Source: Mesotaenium endlicherianum
Lineage: Eukaryota; Streptophyta; Zygnematophyceae; Zygnematales; Mesotaeniaceae
Direction of reading: 5' to 3'
Assembly (NCBI GenBank): GCA_009602735.1
Contig: WELA01002449.1
Coordinates: 257,751-284,142 of the forward strand
DNA length: 26,392 nt
Part shown: positions 1 through 8,688 of the stretch, one piece after another
How the letters are laid out: every line of letters starts with the position of its first letter
Numbering within the stretch: position 1 is the stretch's first letter
The notes under the pieces: generated by a model
Databases searched by the model: none
What the model saw: only the letters and a program-made list of their open reading frames with translations
Told to the model about the DNA's origin: nothing
Made by a program: the position numbers and the translations under genes

Positions 1-309
1 GCCATCTCCCATCATCCCGAATAGCCATCCATCATAGGGATGTCATCTGGCTATTCATCTAGCATATCGCACTTAGATGCATATCAAGGCAGTTCGCTGC
101 TACCGAGTACGGAAGTCAGCTGGCTGTCAAAGAATGTGTCAGCAAGCTGACTTATATGGACTTCAGCCTGCTGCTTTCGGCTGAGTCATTAAACTGATAA
201 TTATGTAAAGTCCAGCAGACTGACTATTAACTAAAGTTCAGCCTGCTGAACTTAATTAACTATTACATTTAAATGAATATTATATCCACTAATATACTGA
301 TTCATTACA
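1..309 (-). repeat. LTR segment, reverse orientation (left arm of a ~309-bp inverted repeat)
   Basis: Read on the minus strand from 309 down to 1, this stretch matches 1357-1666 of the plus strand almost base for base, with scattered substitutions. Both copies begin TGTAATGAATC and both reach the same end point (…GGGAGATGGC), which here is the edge of the window, so the copy is cut off. Beginning with TG is usual for an LTR. On the minus strand it is preceded by a purine-rich run (GGAAGAAGGCAGGG, about 310-323) that could be a polypurine tract. The right copy also abuts a purine tract, so both look like the 5' edge of a 3' LTR pointing outwards. It could instead be a long terminal inverted repeat of a DNA element. 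Confidence 0.75.
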
Positions 310-346
310 CCCTGCCTTCTTCCAAAAGCCCACCAATTGGCGGTGG

Positions 347-772
347 ATGACCATCAACATGAGGGACCAGCAGAATGACAAGGCGACGGATGAGGATTTC
401 CTGACAGACCTAAAGGGGAACATAGTATTGCCCCCTCACATTGCGGCTTGGGACCCAAGATTGGATGGAGTCAGAGACTGCATGAGCCAAGAAATGGAGG
501 GGGACAGAAGCAGGGCCCGAGAGTCATTCTCAAAAGGGAAGCATGCTTATGCCAAATGGGCAAGCAAGAAGGGGGAAAAGGACTTGTATGCGGTCCGGAC
601 TCAGCAGCCCCCACCAGCACCCAAAAGGAATAGGTCAGTGGGATATTCTTTTTCTCGGGAAGAACTGGAGCAGCTGACAGAAGAGACCCCAAAAAGTCTC
701 AGAGGAACCCGGGGACGGAGAGGAGGAGGAGTCAGAGGAAGACGAGGAGGAAGGCGAGGAGGAGGACACTAG
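347..772 (+). CDS. Unidentified ORF between the inverted LTR segments
   Basis: This open frame has a true ATG 37 bp after the left inverted repeat and encodes 141 residues. I do not recognise the family. The first ~110 residues are charged and look like a real protein (DEDFLTDLKGNIVLPPHIAAWDP, split here as DEDFLTDLKG and NIVLPPHIAAWDP; then AYAKWASKKGEKDLYAV; then a Pro/Lys-rich linker). The last ~22 residues are Arg/Gly only and are probably an off-frame reading of the Glu-rich coding stretch in the overlapping frame. I see no zinc knuckle, protease, reverse transcriptase or integrase motif. Given the flanking LTR sequence, a gag-like or other accessory protein of an LTR element is possible but unproven. 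A frameshift into the second ORF (from 678) is likely. Confidence 0.4.
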   Translation: MTINMRDQQNDKATDEDFLTDLKGNIVLPPHIAAWDPRLDGVRDCMSQEMEGDRSRARESFSKGKHAYAKWASKKGEKDLYAVRTQQPPPAPKRNRSVGYSFSREELEQLTEETPKSLRGTRGRRGGGVRGRRGGRRGGGH

Positions 773-1238
773 CCCCGCCGTGATCCTGACACCTGCCACA
801 TCCCCTGTAAGGGAGAAGACGGGGTTGGCCCTGCAGCAACTCGCTGAAGAGGAGGATATCACTTGGCTGGGAACTGCCAAAGGACAAAGCCCATCTCCAG
901 GCACGGAGACCCAGTCAGACAGGGCAGACAGGAGGGCTCCTAGAGAAATAGCCAGAGGCCTGCCGGCATCTCCCTCGCAGAGAGGGCATGTACCCTTAGC
1001 TCATGTCATGCAACATCCTCCTGGGATGCCGGTATATGTACCGGTCAGTTTGAGGGATGCCCAGGAGAAGGCTGCCTCCATTCAGTTTCAGACCGTGCAG
1101 GAGGAAACAGCACAGTTACTGCGTTTTCCGCCGGGTCCTTACACGGAACCTCCTTCTCTGACAGGCTTCAGAAGACCCCAAGACAGGACGAGGTCTGGCT
1201 CCCCTGACCATAGGGCCCCAGGGGCATCTCCCTTCTAA
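678..1238 (+). pseudogene. Frame-shifted continuation ORF with acidic stretch
   Basis: In the frame +1 relative to the ORF at 347, the sequence is open from just after a TGA at 675-677 to a TAA at 1236-1238. It has no early ATG; the first start-like codon is GTG at 780. The product has an almost pure Glu/Asp block (about 702-767), then a Pro/Ser/Gln-rich, probably disordered region (VILTPATSPVREK; HPPGMPVYVPVSLRDAQEKA). In the overlap with the upstream ORF this frame gives a sensible acidic domain while the other gives Arg/Gly filler, so the original protein probably changed frame between 678 and about 700. That is either a mutation in a dead copy or, less likely, programmed frameshifting. 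No recognised domain. Confidence 0.4.
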
Positions 1239-1321
1239 GGGCGGAGGGCCAAGGGCATAGCATGCTGGATGGGAGAGGGATCAGTAATGTCAATTGGGGA
1301 AACCTATGTACCCTGTGTCAG

Positions 1322-1340
1322 TGTTGTCGAGGCGACAACA
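1322..1340. other. Perfect hairpin just upstream of the polypurine tract
   Basis: TGTTGTCG – AGG – CGACAACA forms a perfect 8-bp stem with a 3-nt loop. It lies 16 bp before the LTR start at 1357. A GTCGAGG-type segment shortly before the polypurine tract is common at the end of plant Ty3-type internal regions. Confidence 0.6.
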
Positions 1341-1343
1341 TGT

Positions 1344-1356
1344 TAAGTTGGAGGGA
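1344..1356 (+). other. Putative polypurine tract (plus-strand primer) of an LTR element
   Basis: TAAGTTGGAGGGA lies directly against the LTR start TGTAATG at 1357. This AAGTTGG(R)n|TG layout is typical of the plus-strand priming site of plant Ty3/gypsy-type elements, and it is the main reason for calling the right-hand repeat a 3' LTR. Confidence 0.6.
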
Positions 1357-1990
1357 TGTAATGAATCAGTATATTGGTTGATATAATATTCATTTAAATA
1401 TAACAGTTAAATAAGTTCAGCCTGCTGAACTCTAGTTAATAATCAGTCTGCTGGACTTTATATTTAATATCAGTTTAATGACTCAGCCAAAAGCAGCAGG
1501 CTGAAGTCAGCTTAAGTCAGCTTGCTGACACATTCTTTGACAGCCAGCTGACTTCCGTACTCGGTAGCAGCGAACTGCCTCGATATGCATCTAAGTGTGG
1601 TATGCTAGATGAATGGCCAGATGACATCCCTATGATGGATGGCGATTCGGGATGATGGGAGATGGCGGTGGATTTGGTTAACCGAGGTCCTACCAACGTG
1701 GTTAACTCCCGGGTAGGCGGTGCCATCGCACTGACCGTTGAACAGTAAACTCATTCCATGTACATATGCTAGGCATTGCTCTCGAGTTCGGCATTCGGAA
1801 ACGAGGCCAACTCTCTTGTATAGCTTACTGAGAGAGATCTGAATCCAAGGCGAGAAGCCATTGATACGCACCGTCTTCTAACCTTGCTTATGTATGAGTT
1901 TACTGAGTGCATTATTGATGCTAGTTTACTCGCATTTGATTTACGAGTGTTGTTCACTGCTAGTGTGTTGTCCTTTTGCCGTTTAATCAT
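1357..1990 (+). repeat. 3' LTR of a Ty3-type LTR retrotransposon (right arm of inverted repeat)
   Basis: It starts TGTAATGAATC right after a polypurine tract. The first 310 bp (1357-1666) are the reverse complement of 1-309. The rest (1667-1990) cannot be compared because the left copy leaves the window. The distal part contains TTGTATAGC and a CTGAGAGAGATCTG…AAGGCGAGAAGCC segment reminiscent of the R/U5 part of plant LTRs. The 3' end is uncertain: base composition changes to AT-rich by about 2000, and no target duplication can be checked. Confidence 0.6.
1414..1529 (+). repeat. Cluster of four short dyads with a CAGC-NN-GCTG theme
   Basis: Four hyphenated palindromes lie within 116 bp: AGTTCAGC-CT-GCTGAACT (1414-1431), AGTC-TGCTG-GACT (1445-1457), CAGC-AG-GCTG (1494-1503) and GTCAGC-TT-GCTGAC (1516-1529). 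The same cluster is present in the inverted left copy at roughly 137-252. Repeated dyads in the U3 part of an LTR would fit binding sites for a dimeric transcription factor. Confidence 0.6.
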
Positions 1991-2615
1991 TTAACGGAAA
2001 ATCCATAAAGAGTACTTGCTGATAGAAAGATCTTTATTAATTGTTAATCGCCTATTTGGTAAGTCGATTCATTTCAATAGCCATCCCAACACCTCCATCC
2101 AAATAAAAATGCAATACGCGGGCTAGAGAAGTATGCTCATGCAACTAGCAACAAGTCCTTAGATACCACCAGGTTAGGTATCAAAAGCCTCAAAAATCGA
2201 CAAAAAAATGAAATGTTCAACACAAGTATTATAAGGGTACAATTGGCAAGAATATACACTTGCAACATTCATCTTTGCAGTAATGTTCTTCTATCCTTAT
2301 AATTTGGTTTAATTGTTGTACACGTTTTTTGTAAAAACGTAATAGACAGTAATTTGAAATTTAAATTTTTTGAATTACTACATGTGAAAAACACTTGGCA
2401 ACATCTATTCAAAAGATTTTAAAAGAATGACTGAAAATATTGTGTCGCTAAATTACCCCTTGTAATTACGCAAAACGTTGACGAGCACCAGTCAAAACCA
2501 TCACATGGCAAGAGAAAAATATCCTTCCTGTTGCATTTCGTCGAGAAGTACACAATGTAACTTCCACCAATTTCATGTATCGTTTCTCTCACTCTTTCGC
2601 GTTGTGATTCTCTTT
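1991..2615. other. AT-rich intergenic stretch, nothing identified
   Basis: I see no coding signal, RNA gene or clear repeat here. The short open frames on both strands lack any recognisable feature. Confidence 0.5.
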
Positions 2616-2724
2616 TTGTGTCTTTCTCTCCAATCGACGACGCAGTTAAGTGTGTCATAATACCAAATAAATACAATAATAACATTGTGAAAAAGATCAT
2701 TGATGTTTACATGTTTATAATTCC
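2616..2724 (-). repeat. ~110-bp dispersed repeat, copy 1 (inverted relative to copy at 10410)
   Basis: The minus strand here is nearly identical to 10410-10519 on the plus strand; only a few mismatches are visible. Both copies are open in one frame and give the same peptide core (…KHVNINDLFHNV… …YYDTLNCVVDW…RERHK). Similarity stops sharply at both ends, so this is a short, recently copied module set in older, more diverged repeats. Confidence 0.75.
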
Positions 2725-2739
2725 AAATGCTTACTTTGA

Positions 2740-3505
2740 TGTCCGTGACGAACACTTTTGCACGATGTTCGTTGAAGTATTTGTGGTCCATCTTAATGTA
2801 CATACAAACTACCTTCATTTTTTCACCTACACACATGACTTTAAGGATTTGACATGGATAATGATTGTAACCACTAATTTTTTGAAATTACTGATACAAA
2901 TAAAATTTTAATTTCATGATGAGAGATAGTAGAAGTGTTCTTAGATATATTCATACATTTTTAAAATTGAGATTTTTTGAGCATTTATATATAAATTTAT
3001 ATTAGAAAGGAAGCGTAGGTCTATAAAAATATGTACATGATGATGCAACAGTATAATTTTATTCGTACGCTTATTTACACTTAGATTGAACTAAACGTTA
3101 GAAGGGAAAGACGAGATTTGAAAAAATAAAAAATATGAACAAAATTTGTAAATTTCAAACTAATTTAGCTTACTAATTTCTCGTTTTTAAATATAAATAT
3201 TTTCATTTAAGTTTTAAGAAGTAACTTTTTAATTTAATTTATCTTGTCAAAAGTATTTTTCAATAAAATACATTCAGATTCACAACTTAAAATTATATAT
3301 TAAAATTATAATTATATTATCATTTTATTGGTAATGAACTCATACCTACAAATTTAATAAAGTGCTTGTATAAGAGTTCAAATACACCTTCGAATACATT
3401 AATATGTAATTCTATTTATTTTATCAATAAATGAACATCAACTACGTAAATAATACATAGCGCAATCACTAATTCATCGTCATTAAGCAACACATTTTTT
3501 GTATC
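2740..3505 (-). repeat. AT-rich dispersed family, inverted copy (matches 13980-14960)
   Basis: The reverse complement aligns in order with 13980-14960. Shared landmarks include ATGTGTTGCTTAA and TGATTGCGCTAT, then AAGTGTAAATAAGCGTAC, TGCATCATCATGTAC, and a coding-like segment. That segment reads KVVCMYIKMDHKYFNEHRAK on the minus strand at about 2725-2836, and the other copy reads YVYIKMDQKYLNKY. Matching peptides in diverged DNA suggest an old mobile-element or gene-derived reading frame. Family identity unknown. Confidence 0.65.
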
Positions 3506-3589
3506 ACTGTGATTCAAGAACATATAAAAAATAATAAAATTATTATGAAAATAAAATTTACACGTCAAACAACACAATATACAAACTTT

Positions 3590-3925
3590 TATAAAACGTG
3601 ACCACAATATTTGTTACATCAATTTTAACATTTTGCAACTGTTGTGAATGAATTCAAATCCAATGTATTCACTAATTGTGACTAATATTTTGGATGAAAC
3701 TCACGATATTAGATGTAGTACTTTCAAATATTGATCCTTAAGATCAATTTATATATAGGTAAAAGTAACATAATTTAGTTTACTTATATATATTTATATT
3801 TAATTTTTGTTTTTAAATATGTCAAAAAATATTCTAAAATACATATATAATACATAGTACATTATTGTAAAATGCCAATATTAAGGTAAATATTGACGTT
3901 ATCATTGATATGTATTTACACGTTT
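3590..3925 (+). repeat. AT-rich dispersed repeat 'Y', copy 1
   Basis: It shares ordered blocks with 13245-13570 (same strand) and with the reverse complement of about 13690-13900: AAAACGTGAC(C/T)ACAAT…, AAATATTG(A/G)TC…AGATCAA.TTATAT, and ATTATTGTAAAAT..CAAT. A shorter match to the last block occurs at 7538-7628. Copies are diverged and ends are approximate. Confidence 0.55.
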
Positions 3926-4269
3926 AAATATAAAGATAGAATGTAAAATTTTAAATTCAAGTAAGTAAATTATATTATAAATCAATACAATTTTAAATTT
4001 AAATTTTTTCTTTATAGTAAAATTCTTTGATTAACATGTTATACAGAAAATAAATACATGGTTATTTAGCAAAATAAAAGTTATTTTGTAATAAGAAATT
4101 TATAAATTTTCTAAAATAGGTAATTTGTTATTTAACTTTCTAAACTTATAATAATATTGTTTTTTTAATTATAAGTTTTTGAACAACAAACATCATTTAA
4201 TCAATTTTTTAAATATAAACGCTTACGTAGCTTTTGAACAAAAAAAGAGTTATTGTCGCAAAAACGAAA
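3926..4269. other. Very AT-rich stretch, nothing identified
   Basis: Only A/T runs are visible; no coding signal and no repeat that I could align. Confidence 0.5.
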
Positions 4270-4465
4270 AATTCCCAGATGCGTCGTCAAGTATTTCAAA
4301 ATTACAAAAACCTCTTTGTTGCAAAAATCCTGCTTGGTACTATCAATTTTTTTAGCACGGGTGTTTGGAATTGCCATATTTGTTGCACAAGTGTTGGATC
4401 TTACGTCCTCCTTTCAACGTTATTGCATTGTACCCTATAATTAAAAAATTAGTTGTTATAATTTT
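4270..4465 (+). repeat. Dispersed repeat 'Z', copy 1
   Basis: It aligns with 12318-12480 on the same strand (CCAGATGCGT(C/T)GTCAA, then GCTTGGT, TTTGGAA.TG.C.TATTTGTT). Its last ~57 bp (4410-4465: TTTCAACGTTATTGCATTGT then ACCCTATAATT) also match 7407-7465. Traces of the same end occur at about 12675-12720. Confidence 0.6.
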
Positions 4466-4886
4466 ATATGTCCCACACAATAACTGACTCCGCCAAATGG
4501 GAGCTGCCAATTTGTTGGGTTGGAGTGGTCTAACGGAAGTCCACTGGTGCGGCATGTGTGGGACGACTGGACTTCTTGCAAGAGATGACGCCACGGGTTA
4601 ACAGACGCAGCCGTATGTCGTGGTGCGTCGTCACTGTTATGGGCAACGATGGTCTCAATGCACTCGTGGAAACAAGCACAACTGGAAGTGGAGGGCAACG
4701 TGGGGCATTGAATAACCTGTCCATGTCTTTGCTAGAATCTTTTGGTAGTTGAGAGTATTTGTAACAAGCATGCATGGAGGGGGCACTCTACCAGCCGTGC
4801 TTGATCTAAAAATCTCGCACATTGCTAATATATTAGTGATGGTTAACAATAGAGTGTTGTGACAACACAATGAACTTGTGTACGCG
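4466..4886. other. GC-richer segment with unidentified short ORFs
   Basis: Base composition jumps here compared with the flanks. The plus strand is open from 4558 (ATG at 4615, …VVTVMGNDGLNALVETSTT…) to 4752, and overlapping frames are open on the minus strand. Codon-like composition is plausible but no family is recognised and no splice sites stand out. It may be a fragment of a host gene carried by an inserted element. Confidence 0.3.
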
Positions 4887-5056
4887 TCTCGCACATAAAC
4901 GAAGTTAACTGAACAAAGAATATTTCTTTTGCGGTTTACAAATCATGCGCGCAAACAATACGCGACAATCGTCTCGCACATGAATGAAATTAACCGAACA
5001 AAGAATATCTCTTTTGCGGTTTACAAATCATGCGCGCAAACAAAACATAATGCATT
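4887..5056. repeat. 85-bp tandem duplication
   Basis: TCTCGCACAT… starts at 4887 and again at 4972 (period 85). Both copies contain GAACAAAGAATAT.TCTTTT, GCGGTTTACAAATCATGCGC and GCAAACAA. Only a handful of differences separate the two units. Confidence 0.9.
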
Positions 5057-5414
5057 TGCTCATTGCATATGTACCAAAATTGGGCAAAAGTAATGTGTAG
5101 ATATAATTTATATTTTAGTTTAGTAAACGCACCTTTTTTTCAAGCATCTCTATTCTAATATAAGCCATAGTGTACATCATTTTATATCTCTCTGCTATAC
5201 ATGTACTACAAATATATATGCATATATCTTTCTCTATAGTGTGTTACTTGCAAAAAAGAATGCATTTATCAAACTCATTTGAATGAACGACGTGGACGCA
5301 AAAACTTATCTTACAGAGTCACATACATGACCAAAAAATTCTCTCAATTTCAAAAGACTACTGTGAAAATGGGTCCAAATGACTGATTGAATTTATGTCA
5401 ATAATTGAAATTAC
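5057..5414. other. Intergenic, nothing identified
   Basis: Moderately AT-rich; no coding or structural signal seen. Confidence 0.4.
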
Positions 5415-5666
5415 TGTTGGGTTGGTGACTAGTCGACTTCCACCTCACTTCCACGTCGTAAACATGGTAGAGATGGATGCCACCTTCATTGTCAAGCATT
5501 GTCAAGGTATGGATCTTGTATGATTTTTGTGGCGCGCGTTGTATGACGCGACGTTTGGGCCGTGCATGGCATTTGATCAATGATGGGTTCTTCACCGTCA
5601 GCACTCTTGGCCCGGTTCGCGCGCTACTTTGAGAATTTTCCTGCACTTCAAGCGCCACCCACCAAC
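5415..5666 (-). other. Possible exon or captured gene fragment
   Basis: On the minus strand a textbook splice-acceptor context (TTTCACTTGTTGCAG) ends at 5667. It is followed by 252 bp without a stop in one frame (GWWVALEVQENSQSS… …MLDNEGGIHLYHVYDVEV). A weak donor (ACA|GTAATT) follows at 5414. GC content and amino-acid mix look more coding-like than the surroundings, with CpG-containing codons. I do not recognise the protein and see no neighbouring exon. It could be chance. Confidence 0.25.
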
Positions 5667-6359
5667 CTGCAACAAGTGAAATGTTGAAGCAAATTCTACA
5701 AGAGCAGTCAATTCTCAAGTTCTATCACATTTCTTAGGCATTTAGTGACATCTTATTGTGAAGAAGACGCTGTTTGGAAGTTTGTTAGTATTTGACGTGG
5801 AAGAGGTAAGCTCTAAGTTCACATCGCTTGCTGTTTATTGCCAGCAGGATCTTCACCCAATTGTCAAATAATAAGTGATGAGCTTTGAGTAAAAAAAATA
5901 TTGGACTCTCGATGTAAAATTATCCTCATTTGAATCGGGTGCAGGTATTGAAACAAAACTCAAACAAGATGGGTTTGCGAAAGTGGGAGACAGATTGGTA
6001 AGCTGACTTCCTTATCTCTGCTACTTCGTTTGTGATACCAATTGAAGGAAACCTCTTTGTACAGGCAAATTCTGCATCTATTGACTATCTTCAATAGTGC
6101 ACTACTTTTGTGACTGCCAGGAAACAACCTTTTTTTGCCCTTTTTTTAGATTTTTCTGCTGCTGTAAATTGCTTGTTGCTTCACTAATCAAAGTCCAAAG
6201 AAAACAAATAGACAAGGTTATTAAGCCATTAAAGATGAGGTGTTTGTAGAAACTCCTCTACTCTGATACAGAAGAGTGCTAGACATCTTTACAAGATGAC
6301 CTCTGAGCCCATGCTTCTTGCATGTTAATAACTTTTCACTCGCTTGAGCACCGATGCAA
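5667..6359. other. Intergenic or intronic, nothing identified
   Basis: Composition is intermediate. Apart from the candidate splice-acceptor context at its left edge I see no coding or repeat signal. Confidence 0.35.
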
Positions 6360-6946
6360 GCAAAAATTGTACGTACAAGAGTTTGGTCTGGCACTCGTCG
6401 AACATATTTAGACGTAGTCAAGAGTCTCATTTTGGATTTTGTAATTTTAGCTTCTTGCAATGGCAAGCCTTGGAGAATTAGAATTGATCTACTCCTTGCC
6501 ACATTCTTGTAGTGATTGGGGAAGTTTGTGAGGGGCATGAGGGCAGCCACAGGGGTAGGAGGATCTGAAGGGGAGGAATTGCTCAGAGAAGAAGAGAGCA
6601 CTTAGATATTCCGGGTGAGTAAGACTGCATGAATTACCATCAATTTATTTGATTGTATGCTTGTTTTGAGATCTCAATGTACATACAAGAACTTATCATG
6701 TCACATGTCACATGTGCAACACATCGACATGTAGTCAACAGGCTACTCTTGGCCTCTGTGAAGCTTGCATATTGCGACTGCATGCATTGAAGTAAATGAA
6801 TTGATCCTTGTCCCACGCCACGCTTCTACTCAGTAATCAGGGACGTCTCTGAGGGGCATGTGGGCAGCCGCAGAAGTAGGAGACTCTGGAAGGGAGGAAT
6901 TACACAGGGAAGAAGGTAGAACCTGCAAATCCCGGGTGAGTAAATC
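6360..6946 (+). repeat. ~321-bp tandem duplication with exon-like 3' parts
   Basis: Unit 1 (about 6360-6625) and unit 2 (about 6670-6946) align over their length. The best-conserved part is AGGGGCATG.GGGCAGCC at 6531 and 6852, and both units run to a CCGG|GTGAGTAA splice-donor-like sequence at 6615 and 6936, exactly 321 bp apart. In one plus frame the two give related peptides (GMRAATGVGGSEGEELLREEE and GMWAAAEVGDSGREELHREE). In unit 1 that frame meets a TAG at about 6602, before the donor. It resembles a tandemly duplicated exon, one copy damaged. Product unknown. Confidence 0.6.
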
Positions 6947-7406
6947 TGCACGATTTTAATTCTCATTTTTAATTCAATGCTTCATTTCATGTTTCAATAT
7001 TTGTTGGAAATGAGATCTCTCTACCAAAACAGCCGAAATCATTCACTCATCGTCAAACTAGAGATGAGAGTTTTTCACCTGCCTCTAAGATGCATGTCCT
7101 CTTGTCAATTTGGAATGAGGGCAATGCCTCTTCACAGCAAGTAATGCACTGATGTATAAGATTTTTTGGATCGGGGGAGCGGCACTGCAGGTTGCTCGGG
7201 GGGAGATGTGAAGACCATGGCTTCAAGTTTGCGCGACTGTTGCCTGCAATTTGAGAATTTTCCGCCTCGCCGTGGCACGGGTGACACGTAGGCAAGTAGA
7301 TTGTACAGGCCATCGGTCAGGGCTACTGCTGCGATCTCGAAGTACGTCCGTGCCGTTGCTCTGGATAAGAAGAGGTCCTTAGCATCATTAGCTGCATGGG
7401 TCGGCT
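6947..7406. other. GC-richer stretch, no gene identified
   Basis: Overlapping open frames exist on the minus strand (7053-7443), but none has a recognisable domain. Composition is like 4466-6946. Confidence 0.35.
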
Positions 7407-7465
7407 CCCTTCCAACGTTGTTGCATTGTACCCTAGAATTCAAATTAAATTAATTGTTATAATCT
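7407..7465 (+). repeat. Dispersed repeat 'Z' end, copy 2
   Basis: CTTCCAACGTTGTTGCATTG then TACCCTAGAATT matches 4410-4465 in the same orientation. The two copies bracket the GC-richer block 4466-7406. Confidence 0.75.
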
Positions 7466-7537
7466 AATCTGCTCAATTTTATTGATTCACATTGTCATAT
7501 AAATGTTTTGATTTCTCATATTATAAAAAATAATGAA

Positions 7538-7628
7538 ACACACACACGATTTATTGTATATTATTGTAAAATATTAATATCAACAATACAAATATTGACA
7601 CCACTATTGATATATATTTATATTTTTT
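7538..7628 (+). repeat. Dispersed repeat 'Y' fragment, copy 2
   Basis: ACACACACGATTTATTGTA followed by TATTATTGTAAAATATTAAT matches 13490-13560, and more weakly 3838-3925. Confidence 0.6.
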
Positions 7629-8668
7629 AATTATAACATCAAAAATAATTTCTAAAAGAATATACAGTCATTATACTCAATAGTGTATGCGTAAATATGC
7701 TAAAATAAAAAATATATAGATCTTTATAAAATTATGTATTGTAATTTTTCAAATCTTGAAGCATAATATCATATTAAATGTTTTGAAAATATGATAGCAT
7801 CACACAATAAAAATTAAGTGGAAAAATTTGACTTCAATACTAACTAAGTTTGATTTTTTTTTTTATTAAAAAAATTATTTTAAATTTTTTAAGAATTATC
7901 TAAAAAATAAGTCAAAATAATATAACATAAAATGAACAACAAAAACAAAGTAATTTAAATTGTGAATGACATTGTTATTGTAAGTTAAAGATACTTTTTT
8001 TTGATGATTTAAAAATAATATCGTATAACAAAATAATTTTCATTTATATTTTTATAAAGCTAATTTGATGTAATTTTTAAAAATATTTATGAATTATTGA
8101 TACATAATAATATTATATTAAAAATAATACTACATTAAAATTTACTAAGTAAATATTTATATATAATACTATTTTATTTCATTACATGTATAATTAGTTT
8201 GTAATATATGTAGGTTAAAAAATTTTCACATCTAATAAATTTTTAAAACAAATCATTATGACATTTATACGTCAAAGTAAAAATCTTTCGTATACGTGGA
8301 ATTTTATTTCATGATAGTTAATAATCTCATAGAGACTTGGTGGTAAATACAACTATCATTTTTATTTTTCATGAAAGTTTGTGCTCGTGCGCAAAAAACT
8401 TTACATTGTGACAAGTTGCATTTGAACAGTTAACTTTAGTGAATTGGATGTCAATTTTTTTTGATGGTGATTTTAATAATACTTGTTATTATTGAAAAAA
8501 ATAATATAGTGAAAATTAATCCTAATATAATTAAAAATACTATATAAAAATATTTTCATTCATAATACAAATATATGTCGTATAATGTTCCTCCAAATCA
8601 CAAAAATGATGTTCTTCCAAATCTTCAAATTAAGTTGTGACAAATCACATTTAACTCTAGATAGACGA
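7629..8668. other. Very AT-rich stretch, nothing identified
   Basis: Long A/T runs and short stops in all frames. No gene and no alignable repeat seen by eye. Confidence 0.5.
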
Positions 8669-8688
8669 TGGAACCAATATTGGTTCCA
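8669..8688. other. Perfect 20-bp palindrome
   Basis: TGGAACCAATATTGGTTCCA is its own reverse complement over all 20 bases. It stands in otherwise unremarkable sequence. It could be a dimer-binding site or chance. Confidence 0.85.

Noticed and set aside
660..772. Arg/Gly-rich RGG-like tail as an RNA-binding domain
   Set aside because: The same bases give a Glu/Asp block in the frame that stays open to 1238, so the RGG reading is probably off-frame.
5281..5400. Possible promoter elements in front of the exon-like segments
   Set aside because: TATA-like strings are expected by chance in DNA this AT-rich and none has a supported transcript start.
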